This document shows positions 1-13,879 of a stretch of DNA of 64,000 nt, one piece after another (positions within the stretch are counted from its first letter, which is position 1; each line of letters opens with the position of its first letter). The notes below the pieces were generated by a model. It had not been told where the DNA came from. It worked only from the letters and a program-made list of their open reading frames with translations, and ran no database searches. The DNA is from Megalobrama amblycephala (lineage: Eukaryota > Chordata > Actinopteri > Cypriniformes > Xenocyprididae): contig NC_063049.1 in NCBI RefSeq assembly GCF_018812025.1, forward strand, positions 34,973,447-35,037,446. The letters run 5' to 3'. The position numbers and the translations under genes are program-made.

Positions 1-1019
1 CCCCTGCTATCTCCCATTACACTTCCTGCATTCAAACGGCATCGACGCTCAACAGCCTGCCACAAAAGACCAACAGCAGAACGTGCCAGAGAATTAAGTC
101 AATTTTGGAAAAACTGAAATTATTTACATTCAGGAAATGCTATTTCCCCACAGACCATCACAATCACGAGCAATCACGAGAGATTATATCAGACTGAATG
201 TATTATGGCTACAGATGTGGGCAGAGATGGCTCAGGGAACAAACTGAACTGAAATAATAACTCAGGTCTTAGTTGTCAAAGCAAATGCAGTCCTTTTAAA
301 GAGGCCATAGTATGCCCTTTTACAAAGTCTTGGTTGGACTTCTAGAAAAACAAATTACTTTTCACTTAATTTACATTGTTGCAGCACCTCAATAATGCTG
401 GGTACAACTACACGGTTTTAGCACCCGATTTTTAATCGCCATCAAATGCCAGAAATCAGAGGCATATCAATGCTTGTTCAAGTGAGTGACAATCACGTAG
501 TATGTATTATCAAAGACACGGTCTGAGAGAGGCGCCAATTTGAGTCATTATTTGGCCGGCTGCATGCGTCGTGATGCTCACGTGACCAACGTCTGCCAAT
601 ACAGAGCCGGCGTTCTGACATAGAACCTGGAAGCGCTGGATGTAAACAGTGGACAATGACAAAGAAGAGTTATTTTTGCACAAAAAGCATTCTCGTCACT
701 TCATAAAGTTAAGGTTGAACCACTGCAGTCACGTTGACAATTTTAACGACGTCTTTAGTACCTTTCTGGAGCTTGAAAGAGGTGGTTGAATTGCTGTCTA
801 TGGAGGAGCCAGAGAGCTCTCGGATTTCATCAAAAATATCTTAATTTGTGTTTCGAAGATGAATGAAGGTCTTACTGGTGTGGAACGACATGATGGCGAG
901 TAATTAATGACGGAATTTTTGGGTGAATTAATCCTTTCAATTAGGAATGTTGTTATGTTGTGTAAAATTCAAAGCATTTCAGGAAGTTCAGAAACAGTGT
1001 AGCTTCACAGAGTCTGGGA
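1..1019. repeat. Downstream intergenic sequence with interspersed repeat (about 540-940)
   Basis: The block around 690-940 (including gaaccactgcagtcacgt and ggtcttactggtgtggaacg, ending in a gagtaattaatgacgg-type motif) has the look of a multicopy cyprinid element; that is from memory. No gene is visible. Confidence 0.4.
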
Positions 1020-1850
1020 AAACACCCCCTTGGGGTAAAACGCCCCCCAACTGGGTTTCCCAAAATAACCACTAGATTGGGTCAAGATATGTTTTTGTTG
1101 TTGCTATGGACTACGTTGACAAGAGTGATGTAGAAGTATTTACTGTGAAGCTTTCACTGGCGATGTACTTGAGAGAAAATGGATTTCACATTAAGTGATT
1201 TCATTTTTAGCAGTAAGAAAAAAAGCTTGATGTTTTGCACAACATCACAGTTATATATAATATGAGAATAGTAAGGCCTGTAGTTAGGAAGTACATGTAA
1301 TTCAAGGAAAATATATTTATATAAATATATTTTATATAGAATGACAATTTTTTTTTCAAACACTGCTTTGGGGTAAAACAGCCCCTTCTCACTATCATAA
1401 TTACTGTAATTACTCTGCTCTGAACATCAAATCCTTTGTTTTTGCATCAAATGTAATCTAACCAGGTGGTTGAATAAAAATATTTGGACTTTATATTTAA
1501 AAATTACCTCAAGTTAGCATCAGCTAGCTAGTTAGCTCAGCTAACTATACTTTATTTTATTATAATTGTGTAATTCATAATTATTTGTTATGGTTAAGAC
1601 TTCATTACTGATTTAGTTTATTTTAGTTGTGGTCAGGGGCGTAGTTTGTGGGGGGATGGGGGGGGTAACCCCCCCAATATTCAAATCCATCAGTTACAAC
1701 CCCCCCTCAATACAATACAACCATACCAACGTTCAACCCCCCCCCCCCCCAAAGTTGAAACCAAATCTACGCCCTTGGTTGTGGTGGTGGTAATAGTAGT
1801 AAATTGTTTTATACATATCTGTGGGGTAAAATGCCCCCTTGATACAAATT
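1020..1850. repeat. Three scattered GGGGTAAAAyrCCCC motifs and a small inverted-repeat element
   Basis: The motif ggggtaaaac/t-gcccc occurs near 1033, 1371 and 1823. An element of about 142 bp (1635-1776) is bounded by inverted copies of rGGGCGTAGwTTkG and contains long C and G runs. Confidence 0.5.
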
Positions 1851-3430
1851 TATTGCTAAAAATCTAATAACATGAAAAATCTGGACATTTTTCATACTTG
1901 GTTTATAATTTATGTAACTGTCACTAAAACTATGATAACTATTCTGGACACATTTAACAATTGTTTCATAGAAAAAAAATACAAAGTGCTTATTTCCCCC
2001 CACTCAAAAAAAAAAAAAAAAAAAAAAAAACATAAATAACCTCCTTTATTCATGTTAAATATGAAGCAATGTTATTTAATCTAGTAACCTCCATGCATAG
2101 AGTGACATGTTTGCATTTAATTTCCCTCTGAACAAACATTTCACTCTAACAGAATTGAATCAGTCTACGGCGAACTGCGGAGAACAAATTATGCATTTTT
2201 GAGAAAATAACTGAGCTGAATGACACAAAATTAACTTTACTATCTTAGACTGTAATCGACATTAATACATCACAATGTACAAATGACCAAGTTATGACAT
2301 AATTACGCTCTTTTGAATGAGTCTGCATTCAGTAATCTAAATATGCCCTAAAGTTTGATGATCTGTTACTTTTTAATGGCCTGGAGTCAATTGACAAATT
2401 GTGTCGTCTTTAGGCAGCTTAGATCTGGATTCGCTGAGCAATGAGAAGCATTACCGAATTACACACACGCCATTACGTGGTCACTGCCATCGCTAACCGC
2501 CCTCATCAGAACTTCGAAGAGGATTCAGTGACTGTGTAATTGTTTTCCGTTCGCTAGATGCTCTCTGCCACCATCTCATCGCGAGAGTTTTCTGACTCAC
2601 TCTGCGTTCTCGCTGTTTTCATCTGCTCAGACCTTTCATAACACACATTTACCCACTAAAACACATGCAGAGAGGTATGAATTTAAAGCTGTTTGAATAA
2701 GAGATCGAGAGAGACTTAATTAATAATAGCAGTCTGTGTAAAAAGATGCTGTCAATAGAATTTTAAAATAGGCTCCTCGATGTTTTAGCATTTTCACTGG
2801 GACCCTCATATGACTTGAATGGAGTTAGATTTTAACAGAGAACTGAATCATTGTCTAACAGACTGATGAAATATAGTTGTAATAATTCAAAGCGCTTCTG
2901 CTTGTAAATGTAAATGCTCTAACTGCAGTCTTCTGAATTTGGACCACTACGATGATAGCAGGATTTGCTATAGGATGCTGCCATCTTCAGGATCACAGAT
3001 GCACTACAGGCAGCGTGATAAATGTGGCTGAAGAGATGACAGACAGTCAACAGATAATATAATCCTGTAAAAAAAATTTGGCATTGAATTTGCTAAGTTT
3101 TTTTTTTACCTCCAGAAAAATAAATAGTAGGCTATTTTATATGTATAAAATGAAAACTCCAGCCATATCAAACCATAACATAATGACCAAGAAAAAGACC
3201 TAAACGAGTTTGACTATTGTTGGTACTGTAAATTACAGGATGAGTTCATAGATAATTGTCATCTTATATTTCATAATTAAAATGAATTGAAAATAAAGAC
3301 AAAAAATTCATGACTTTACATATTAAAAACAGAAATACAGGGACATGATGTAGGCTACAACAGGGCTAAAGGTACACCTTGAGAAAAAAAAGTGTAATAA
3401 AAAAAAAAAAGTAAAATGTATAAGTACTAA
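1851..3430. other. Intergenic, no gene seen
   Basis: AT-rich sequence with an A-run at about 2007-2030. Mostly unique-looking; nothing codes convincingly. Confidence 0.6.

Positions 3431-3490
<60 letters not shown>
3431..3490. repeat. (TA)n microsatellite
   Basis: About 30 uninterrupted TA units. Confidence 0.95.
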
Positions 3491-3494
<4 letters not shown>

Positions 3495-5031
3495 TTATAC
3501 AACAGTTATGTCTGGTTCTCGAATCTGATTGGCTGATAGCCATGCGATATTTCAGTGATAACAGCACTCCTACTGCCTTTTCACCGTTTGTATCACTCCG
3601 CTTGAAGTGACCGTCATGGCGGCCGATCAACTCAACCGTAATTTTTACAAATACTACTTCTTGTACCACGAACTGTAGTTTTAATAGTTTTTTAGGCGAG
3701 AATGTTGTTGTTTAGATCTGAAATATGTGACTCATATTTATAACAGCGCCTATTTTACTATTTGTTTTGACGTTTTCGGAGATGCGAGCTCGAGTGCGTC
3801 AGCGGCCGTTCAGTGCTTCTGTAACTGCCGAGAACAGCTTAATCTCGGCCAGTGCCTCGGGGATTTGCCGCTGGCTCTTATAGTGGTTAAACATGAGACA
3901 TAATTCAATTTGAGTACATAGAACGGGCAATCTTTGGTCTTATTAATCTATTATTTGTTCCAGAGCAAGTCGAATTGTGCTAGATTAAATTTGATAATAA
4001 TAAACGTTACGTTACATCCTTATATAGCACATTGGCTACAACTAGACGGGACATATCAGACTCTTCTCCGCTCTTCAAATACGTAAAACATTAAACTTTA
4101 TAAACATATGGTTTTTTGAGTAAAGAAAACGCTTTACAATTTTTTTCAAACATCAGATCTTTATTTACCTTTGCATTGCACAGAGGAGATGTCCAAACTG
4201 CGTGCGCACTTCATTCACGAGGTGAGGCGGATTAATGAGGTTTGATTGACAGTTTGAGGATCCAATGGAGTTAGGAGGTTTTGTCACAAGCTCTTTAAAA
4301 TCCTTTTCATTCGTTAAATATTTGTAAAACCCACATACCAGCGTAAATGGTGACCTATTTTTTTTTTTAATAACTAGTGCTTTATGTTTGACTGAACTGT
4401 ACAATTGTGCTTATTTGTTGTTCAATAAATATTATTTTATATAAATGTGTCCATTAAGTAATAAGGATTGAGTGAACATTACATTAATACGCCATTAGAT
4501 GGCGGCAACACTTTACAGGAGAATGAGTCAGTGAAGCACAAGAGACTTTTAAATTGAAAGGAACTTTTGCAAAAGGAAGTTGTTTTAGCGCTGTGGTGTA
4601 ATAAAAAAGGACAAATACAAAGATTGCTTTCCTCAGCGGACATTCAAACGGACTTGTATAAAGGATATAATATTATGGACATCGACTTGAAGAATGAATG
4701 TAATGCAATATACCAGACACAGGTAATAGCCTACTCTCGCTCTCTCTCTCTCTAATACTGTACAAAATTCAATGTGTTTCAATGAAGCGACTCAACCTTC
4801 CTTCGTTACTAGTTCTGAAGTGACGTTTTAGAATTAGTAACGGAGGCTTGGTCCAACTGACAACCTGAGATTTGAATCCGTGGCGGAAGGAAGTAGTGCT
4901 GCACAAAAGAGGGTTTTAAAGACACTCCGTTGTTGTTCTTATTTATTTACACACTCGTGCCGTCGAACTGCTGTATAAACGCAATATCACACTCGTAGCC
5001 GTGCGATATGGCTGTATATCAGCACGCTGTG

Positions 5032-5034
<3 letters not shown>
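3491..5034. mobile_element. Probable composite interspersed element
   Basis: The left end reads tttatacaacagttatgtc and the inverse form appears near 4963-4979 (gaactgctgtataaac), giving short inverted ends. It is flanked by (TA)n on both sides. Motifs such as ctgattggctgatagccatg suggest a multicopy cyprinid element, from memory. Small open frames inside show no domain. Confidence 0.4.
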
Positions 5035-5084
<50 letters not shown>

Positions 5085-5092
5085 ATATACAC
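5035..5092. repeat. (AT)n(GT)n microsatellite
   Basis: About 14 AT units followed by about 11 GT units. Confidence 0.95.
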
Positions 5093-5870
5093 ATAAAGGT
5101 ACATATTAATACTTTAAAATCCCTCTCTAGTCAATAATTTTATCCCTTAAAACTCATCTTTGATCACCAAAATGACATGCGTTTTTCCTGTAAAAAAATA
5201 AATAAATAAATAAAAATCTTCATGCCTTAAAATAGTTTGAATGTAACTCCCTTGCCTCATTTAATATATATGGATCTATGAATATGCTAATTAGCCTAAT
5301 CCCCACCTCCACTCACTCACACAAGCTCACTTGGTCAACTTGCTGAGGTAAACGCTTACAAACGCTTTGAACAACTCAGAACGTCAGTGGAGAAATGCAT
5401 AGTTCATCATAATATACATCATACACCCGCCATATTGCTAAATCTACACGATTTTTCATATCAACAGAAAAATATACCAGGATAACCTGCTCGCTTTTAG
5501 TGATATGCTAAAGCCCACCGACACGTTGACGTGATTGGTTACAAGGTAGTTTGTGACGTCAGAAACACCAGCGATTTCAAACCGTGGTTTTGAGACTGTA
5601 TTTTTATCACTGCAGATTTAAGGACAAAATACTCAGAAATGGCGTTGATTTATGACTTTGCACATGGTTTGTCTTAAATCATATTAAAAACGCCACATAG
5701 ACATATAAACAACATTAAAAACTTGATTTTCACCACAGGGGGAACTTTAAAAGTGCATATTAGTTAGCATATTATGCATTATTGAGCTGTTTTAACTGAA
5801 AACGACTTAAACTGACATATCTTGAAATATGTCAGTGCCATTGTTTTGTCTCAAGATGCACACCAGTAAT

Positions 5871-5902
<32 letters not shown>

Positions 5903-8050
5903 GGCATGTTTATAAAAGCTATAATGTCCTAATTGAACTAAGGCCTAATCTGTGAAACCAGGCTTAGATTTAACTGTTTCTGTTTCTCACACAAAACTAT
6001 TGTATAACTTCAGAAGACATACACCATTATATGTTTGCAGATAAAAGTGCAATCATATGGAAGAGTGCTGAGATTAAAAAAATATCTAATTTTATCTTTC
6101 ATACAAAAAAAAAAAAAAAAAAAGTGCATATGAGGGTGAGTAAATAATGACAGAACTCACTTTTGGATGAACTATTTCTTCAAAACACAACGCACTTCTA
6201 CCTATATTGTTTGTGAAATGATGACATCTGCTGGACAGTTGGGAAAAACACTACTTTCCTAGTTAGAGTGGAAAAAAACAGACTAAAATTTAACAGAAGA
6301 ACAAAACAAAAAAAGCCTCTGCCACTTGGAGGCAGCATCAGTCTTGGGTAAACTGGGTGTTTTGGATATGACTTCAGCTGGTATGAAAACTGCATTTGTA
6401 GTCATGCCGTTCACCATTGTATTTTTAAATCGGACATAAAAATGGTACAATGAAAGACACAGAGACAGGTAAACACTGAAAGTTCAGTTCCAGCTTGTTA
6501 CATAATTACACCAGTTATCTTTGTCGTTAAGGTAAAGCGGGCCACTGAGAGGCCATGCACATATCTTTTTCTCATAGATAAAAGGGCTGAGAAACCCGCT
6601 CTGAGTCTCTATAAAAAGACAAGAGTGCAGTACTGCGGTCTCGAGTGGTTCAGGGTGTATGGACACGATGGTTCACATTAACAGCTATCACTATTTCTGT
6701 ACAGATAGAGAGGGGGTTAGTGTTAACACCAGCTCATCATGTGTGAATGCTCATATGCGCCTGTATATACAAACTGAATCAGCCTGATATGTACTGGTAT
6801 GCGTTTGCAATCGTGCAATGCACGTGCACTTTAACGTGTGTGCATGAGTGTTTTTGTCCATGCACAAGTGTCAGTTTGTTTCTGTACACTAAGACTTTCC
6901 ACTATCGCACACTTAAGTCACTCCCACCACTTAACCTCCAGCAGCATCCAGACTCTACACAATTTCCTAATTATTCAACCTACTTCTGTTGATGTGATGA
7001 AAGGCCCATAGCCACAGAGAGAAACATACTCACAAAGAAGAAACGGTATGAGTTAGGAACTAAACAGCACATAAAAACCACAGCCATCATACTGTATGTT
7101 CACCACAAATCAACGGTTTTCTTTCTTTTTATTATTATTATTGTCATTATTTATGAACTCGGGGCTGTTTCTATGATAGGCTGTTGACACAGAGTAAGGT
7201 TTTGTTTTTATTAGTTGGAGTCATAGTGGGAGAGAGAGAGGGTCAACTAAGTCTCTATAGAATGTAAACCGGAAAATCAATTTACAACATGCCAGAAACA
7301 GCCCCGTGTGAACTCAATGACATATTCAACAGCAGATACAGGAAATGACAGCAGATACATGAATGGGACGCCATTAGGTTCAACCGCCTGTAACTCAAGT
7401 GAATTGACCGTTCGCAAAGACCCGCCCCCTTTAGTTACTGTTGCTATGTCCGACAAGTCATGGTGATCTCACTCTACACATCAGGTTCTCAGCAAAGAGC
7501 AAAGAGGACACTGACAACACGTCAACAGACAAGACAGAGCAGGTTACTTTTGATATGAAACAAAGTGTCAAATTTCAAGTATTGTAATTATTAAAGAATT
7601 TTAAACAATAATAAATACCATTTTGTGTCTCTTTAAAGTGTTGTGACAGATTGCTGTAGTGCCTCAGTTCAAGCGGCTCATGAACAGGTCATCTCTTTAT
7701 TATAGTTCATTTATAGCATCAAATAAACATGAATGAACATCAGAAGGAATGTGGTTTCAACTGCGGAAAGACGTGAGTAGCCCCGGCTGCCCTGCCAACA
7801 ACGCTGTACTGTACATTCAAACCGCCGCCGGCGGGAGGGTCAAAGTAAATGACAAGTTGTAGCAACCAATTGGAATCCTCTCAGGTGAGGACCTTTACAT
7901 TCCGATTGGTTGCTGCTGAACCGCATCTTAGATAATTACCATAAAGCTGACCTTACTTCAACTCTCCTCGATGCTCTCACTGTCCAAGACACGTCGAGCC
8001 GCTCTAGCCAGAGCTTGCAGCTGGCTCACATTGAAAATGAATGACTTCCG
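5093..8050. other. Intergenic with scattered repeat fragments
   Basis: Contains a fragment at 5831-5975 (ttgttttgtctcaagatgca ... aactaaggcctaatc) that recurs at 26483-26610, a (TC)n at 5874-5901 and a gagggtgagtaaataatgac end fragment at 6131. A short palindrome lies at 7860-7912 (agcaaccaattggaatcc and its near complement). No gene seen. Confidence 0.5.
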
Positions 8051-8226
8051 GTAGGTGTCCACTGGCGTGGAGCGGGCAGAGCAGAGTGAGCGTTTTCAAA
8101 TCATTCCTATGGAAGTCGAGCTTCACGCTCGCGAGATGCATTGTGGGATTGTGAAGCTCAACTTCCATAGGAATGGAATGAAATCGCTCGCTCTGCTCCG
8201 CCCACTCCACACCAGTGGACACCTAC
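8051..8226. mobile_element. Hairpin (fold-back) element, 176 bp
   Basis: The first ~76 bp, starting gtaggtgtccactgg, are repeated in inverse orientation at the end with roughly 85-90% identity, around a short centre (ctcgcgagatgcattgtggg). This is typical of a non-autonomous inverted-repeat element. Because of the symmetry both strands start the same MSTGVE reading frame. Confidence 0.8.
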
Positions 8227-11200
8227 CGTTCCTGTCACTTTGACGTTCTCGCCGGCAGCGGTGTGAACGCACGGTAACACAAGACGCGTCAATCTGAATA
8301 AGAGCCAGTCGCTGATTGGTAAAGTTATCGCGTCACTGCAGTGGCCATTAGAAGCTCCGGTTCCTATAGAAACAGTCAGACATGCACCTCGAAATGAGAC
8401 ACAAGAGACACACATTTAGGACTGCGCACGCGCATTAGCTTGATCCAGCCTGAAAAATACCAGTTTTTGTCATGATTCAAACGTTTAGAAACAAAATTTA
8501 TGAGACAGTTGTTGTCAGATTTCATTGGTGATTTCAAATATGAAATTTAATTGAAAGCTTGGCAAACAGCTCTGGAAAATTTGATGTTTCCCCATTCAAA
8601 AGATCGGAGCTGTACTTGGATGCCCGAGAGGCGTTTCAAAGATGGCCGCCGAGTGAAATGACTTGTCTTAAAGGGACTTTGTTCAAGTCCACCGACGTTA
8701 ATCTACTAACTCCCCTGAATGCTTCGGTCATAACAGCGGATTCGGCATTATGATTGGTTAGATCGCCTGTCAATCAAACTCCCGGTGAAGGGACAATTCT
8801 ATTCGGTTACTATCTGCAATATGTGCAATAAGTCAACAAAAGGAGTTAAACGTCTGAAATTAATTCACCCAAACTGTTTAATTTACTTTTTTAGAAACCT
8901 TCAGTAAGATGTGCTTTGTTACGTTTTGTAATCACCATACTTCCCCGAAAAAATGAAAGATTACCATTTAAAAACTTCCGTTAAATTACTCAGACACTCC
9001 AAACTTGCCGACGCAGAGGACGTCATGTCATTGGAATATTTCCAAACTGAAATGTGATTGGTCTTCTTTCTAACACTATTTACATCCTGGACTGTGATTC
9101 GCTTGTCTTCCTTATATGTACTACTACGTTATTGTTGAGCACTGGTTCGTTTGGACGGTTTCTTTCAATGAATCTGGTAAAAAAGATTCACAGAGTCATC
9201 ACACAAAAGACCTTTTATATACCTTTTATATAGCACACTGCATGTCTAATATAAATAGAGACGTTGTCAGACGTTTTTAGTAACGTTAATTATTAGGCTA
9301 ATATTGTTCCCTCCTGATGAGTTTGCAATGCAAGGCCCCTAGTAGGTGGTGGTGGTGCGTTTGTGTAGGCCTTATGTGTGAGGTTTGGTTGCTCATTCCG
9401 TCTGCCAGTAGGCTACCAAGTCAGATCAAGTATCATTAGCACCATCTTTATTATTATGTCTGCAGAATCATAGTAAGTAAATATGGGATCTCCTTTAAAC
9501 ATGCATCCATCTTTTGCCAGACATTTGGGAATGTCAGATTTTTGAACCCACAATGCGCTGCTGACAGTATAGCTCTGGATCTGAGATCTGGATCCTCCTG
9601 TCAGGGCAGAAACAATAGCTTTTAAATAATGCTCCACCCAATCTGTGTGTGCTTGAGTGAGAAGTGTCTCACATCTGACCTGCCTTAACCTCTCGCTGAT
9701 CGCGCCATTCACAGACAACCAATACCAGCCCACACAAACTACTTTATCCACAGACAGTTACTACCATAAGTCTTCCTACTCATTACAGTACAGTGGAGAA
9801 ACAGTGGTCTCTGTGACATTTTGGAGAAGAAGGCACAATGCCAAATGAAAGAGGTGAAATTTGTCATACCATACGTTTATGTGGGCTAGACAGTACAAGT
9901 GATGTAATCAAAGAACTGCAGAACCAAAAGGTTGGAATTTGACTAAATGTATGTTTCTCGTGATCTAAAAAACGTTTGGTCTGAAGGCTTTTAAAGCTGA
10001 ATGCTTGAATATAAATATGAATAGCCTAAATGCTTGAAAATAAAAGAAATTGTGCCTATGGGTTTTTTTGTTTGTTTTTTAAATAAATACATTTTTAAAA
10101 ATGATATTGATGAAGATGAAAGAAAAGCAGTCAATACATGCTCACCATACAAAAGAACTACTTCAGTGCAGTTGAAAAGACATAACCCAGGATGGACCCA
10201 TGCAGGGTTATTATAACTAAAACTAAAGTTAATTTTTGTTCCTTGAAATAAAATAAAATAAATTATTTTAGCCAAAGAAACATTTCTCATTTATCCTGAT
10301 GAGTAAAACTATGATAAAAGATACTATTTACAAAAAAATAAAATAAAATAAAATACAAAAACAAAATGCCAAATATAATAATTAAAAAACGAATTCAAAA
10401 CATTAAAAACTATAATAGAAATAATACCTCAATAATACTAAAATAACACTATGATTGTTTTATCTAGGCAAAGGGTGGCTATAAAAGCTAAAATACATGA
10501 TATATATTTTTTTTTTTCTGGAAATGCATCTACACTGTTATTTAATTTTAAATATTAAATAAAAATACTATGTTGAAAATAAAATATGAATCTAAATAAA
10601 TTAAATGTAACTTCATTTATGTTGACATGCTTCTGGAAATGCTTTTACACTGTACACTTTCATAAGTAATTTTGTAAATTTAATTACATTTTTTATTGAA
10701 CAAATTTTAAAACACAATATAAAATAAAATAAAATATAAAAAATCTCAATTGAATTAAATTAAACTTTTCTTTTTTGTTATGTTGTCAAGAAAATGCTTC
10801 CACAGTGTCAGGGACATCTTTGCGATAAGAGTTTGCTGAGTAAGTGACACCATACTCCATACATAGATGTGAGACCAGTGTTAGGCCCTTGGTTGTCACA
10901 ACCGGCTCCTTCAGCTCCTCTGTGGTTACGTTCCACTGACCTTTTCAGTCCGCAACGCTCAAACGCCTGCTCAGGATGTGAGAGTGTGAACAGAGCGAGC
11001 AAGTTGCTAACACTCAGATTCTGAGGCCTAATGTGTGCCTCATACCCGCGAGGAGGGCATGCCGTGATATCGCGCGCCGGGGGTCTGTGTGATCGGACGG
11101 AGGTCAAAACTTATGCTTTACGGCGACCGGCCAAGAATTCTCTCCCCTTCTTGCATCCTAAAATACCTTCTGAATGTCATCATGGGGTTGTCAGATGTGT

Positions 11201-12294
11201 TGGGAGATGTCATCTTCATTTGTTTCCTGTTTTCACTTCAGCTATTGACAGCTGTGCACCCATTTTTATCAAACCACTGTTTCACAGTTTTCCTCCAGTT
11301 ATCTGCCTCTCTCTCCCCACACATACTCCCTCCAGCCTTCTCTCACTTTCCTCCACCTCTCCACAGATGTCTCTTTCCACACATCTCCTTTCACCCTGGC
11401 TCCACACAGGTGCAAACACACAACACTCAGTTTTCTGCCCATGTCGTTAAAGTTTGTTCCCTCCTCGAGCGAGTGCAAAGTTCTTTGCGAGCTTAAGGGT
11501 TCGGTAATCATATATTTTTGTGTGTTTTCGGGCTGTTTTGCCCTAAATGGGTCCCGCTTTGGGAGTTTCCCCCTTGGCAGTGGCTGTATGAATTTGGTGA
11601 GCGGTAGGAAGGAAAGTGGAAGCCCCCCTCCCGCTCCTCCTTCCTCCTCTCGCTTCAAATTGAACGTAGCTCTCCGACTGCATAACCACAAACCAATACC
11701 CAGAGGCCTTTGCAGCAGTCTCTTTCTCTCTCCCTCTTTCTCTGTTCTTTTTTCTTCTTCTTTTTCTTTCTTTCACGCTCAGCACAGGAAATAGCACTCC
11801 TCAGCCCCTTCAGACAAACCAAGATGGAGGTGTAGCATCCCTGTAACTAGGCAAAATTGTGATATTATAAGGTAGAGAGGGTCAGGCAATGACTATTTCG
11901 GAAAATTGTGAGAATTCAGCCCCAGACTCTCTGAAGTGCCCATGTAGGATCAAGTAAACTTTTGGACTGAACAATGAAAAGCATTTACTTACCCTTAATA
12001 TGCTGCATGCAACACTGATGTGGAAACACAAAAGGAGATCTTAGGCAGAAGGTCTAAGCTCCTGTTTTCCATACAAAGAAAGTGAATGGTAATTTAAACT
12101 GCCAAGTTTCAAAACAGACAAATATCACCATAAAATCTCATGATTGTGGTCCATACGGAGACCCTAAAGGGGCACGATGATTGGGAATGAAATAAGGCAA
12201 AATTGTATTTCAATGCTTTTGCATTTTCCTGCAAAAGTGTCACACTTTAGATTAGGGTCCTCTCAATATCGTAATAAACTATTAATTATGACAT
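8227..12294. other. Intergenic, no supported gene
   Basis: Includes an AT-rich stretch (10220-10780) and a pyrimidine-rich stretch (11290-11790) with long overlapping open frames in several frames but no domain. An open frame at 9413-9751 (minus, 112 codons) is unrecognised. Confidence 0.5.
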
Positions 12295-13548
12295 TTGCCA
12301 TTGTGTTCCCCAGAGAAACGCTCTCAAATCATTTGCATTCACTCACAAAAATATTGTGATCCCCCAAGAAACTTTGCATTCGCTCTCAAAACATTCTCTT
12401 GCAAAAATATTGCATTCCCCCTAGAAAATTTGCATTTGCTCTCAAAACTTTATCGTTCTCTCAAAAAAATTGCGCTCTGTCAAGAAACTTTACATCCATT
12501 CTCCAGTTTTTTGCGTTCTCTCACAAAAATATTGCATTCTCCCAAGAAACTTTGCATTCACTCTCAAAACTTTATCATTCTCTCACAAAAAATAGTGTTC
12601 CACCAAGAAACTTTGTATTCGCTCTCAAAACTTTTGTTTTCTCTAGCAAAAGTATTGCATTCCCCTGACAAACTTTGCTTTTACTCTTAAGTTTTGCATT
12701 CCCTCTCAAAAACATTGGATTTCCCCAAGAAACTTTGCATTCACTCTCAAAACTTTCTCTCCCATAAATAGAGCGTTCCCCCAAAAAACTTTGCCTTCTC
12801 TCTCAAAACTTTTGCGTTCTCTCACAAAAATATTGCGTTCCCCCAAGAATCTTTGCATTCACTCTCAAAACTTTTGTGTTCTCTCGCAAAAGTATTGCAT
12901 TCCCGTCGTTCTCTCACAAAAATATAGCATTCCGCCAAGAAACTTTGTATTCGCTCTCAAAACTTTTGTTTTCTCTAGCAAAAGTTTTGCATTCCCCTGA
13001 CAAACTTTGCTTTTACTTTTAAAAGTTTTGCATTCCCTCTCAAAAGCATTGCATTTCCCCAAGAAACATTGCATTCACTCTGAAAACTTTCTCTCCCAAA
13101 AATATAGCGTTCCACCAAGAAACTTTGTATTCGCTCTCAAAACTTTTGTTTTCTCAAGCAAAAGTATTGCATTCCCCTGACAAACTTTGCTTTTACTCTT
13201 AAGTTTTGCATTCCCTCTCAAAAACATTGGATTTCCCCAAGAAACTTTGCATTCACTCTCAAAACTTTCTCTCCCAAAAATAGAGCGTTCCCCCCAAAAA
13301 CTTTGCCTTCTCTCTCAAAACTTTTGCGTTCTCTCACAAAAATATTGCGTTCCCCCAAGAAACGTTGCATTCACTCTCAAAACTTTTGCGTTCTCTCACA
13401 TAAATATTGTGTTCCTCCAAGAATCTTTGCATTCACTCTCAAAACGTTTGTGTTCTCTCGCAAAAGTATTGCATTCCCGTCGTTCTCTCACAAAAATATA
13501 GCCTTCCGCCAAGAAACTTTCTGACAAACTTTTTGACAAACTTTCCTT
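12295..13548. repeat. Minisatellite with higher-order structure
   Basis: About 1.25 kb of tandem units built from modules such as caagaaactttgcattc, actctcaaaactttt and gttctctcacaaaaatattg. A distinctive block (tcccctgacaaactttgctt) occurs at 12661, 12993 and 13173; the stretches around 12661 and 13173 are nearly identical for about 200 bp, giving a higher-order repeat of about 512 bp. The open frames across it are products of the repetition. Confidence 0.95.
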
Positions 13549-13879
13549 TTACAAGATCATGCAAGCGGTTTGCGAGCAAGCACAAAGTTTCTTGAGGTAA
13601 TGCAAAAGATTAGAAATTTTTTTCCATTCACCATTTCTCGTGCTCTGTAGGTCCATACCACTCCAAAACCAATACAGCAGCTTTGTGTGGGGAACAGAGC
13701 AAAGTTGTTTTCCTCTGATAATCTTTCCTTTTAGCTCTTGAAAATTTGATGTTTTTTTCAAACTTTTTTTTTTTTTTTGATTAGTTACATGACATGCAAG
13801 AACCAATGGCGTTTGTTGTTAACCATGTCAATGATTTATGGCCTGGGTCCATGCTCTATTTTCATTATATGGACTCCAT

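Noticed and set aside
9413..9751. A 112-codon open frame on the minus strand
   Set aside because: It shows no recognisable motif, start context or neighbouring exon; it could be part of an old repeat. Too weak to call a gene.
11031..11797. Overlapping open frames of 84-139 codons in at least five frames
   Set aside because: The stretch is pyrimidine-rich, which removes stops. The frames overlap on both strands and no domain or splice pattern supports any of them.
12295..13548. Possible CRISPR-like array (regular repeats with short variable parts)
   Set aside because: This is vertebrate sequence; the spacing and spacers are themselves repeated modules and there are no cas genes.
12295..13595. 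Several 60-130-codon open frames rich in Ser, Phe and Lys
   Set aside because: They arise because the minisatellite unit lacks stops; overlapping frames on both strands show the same effect.
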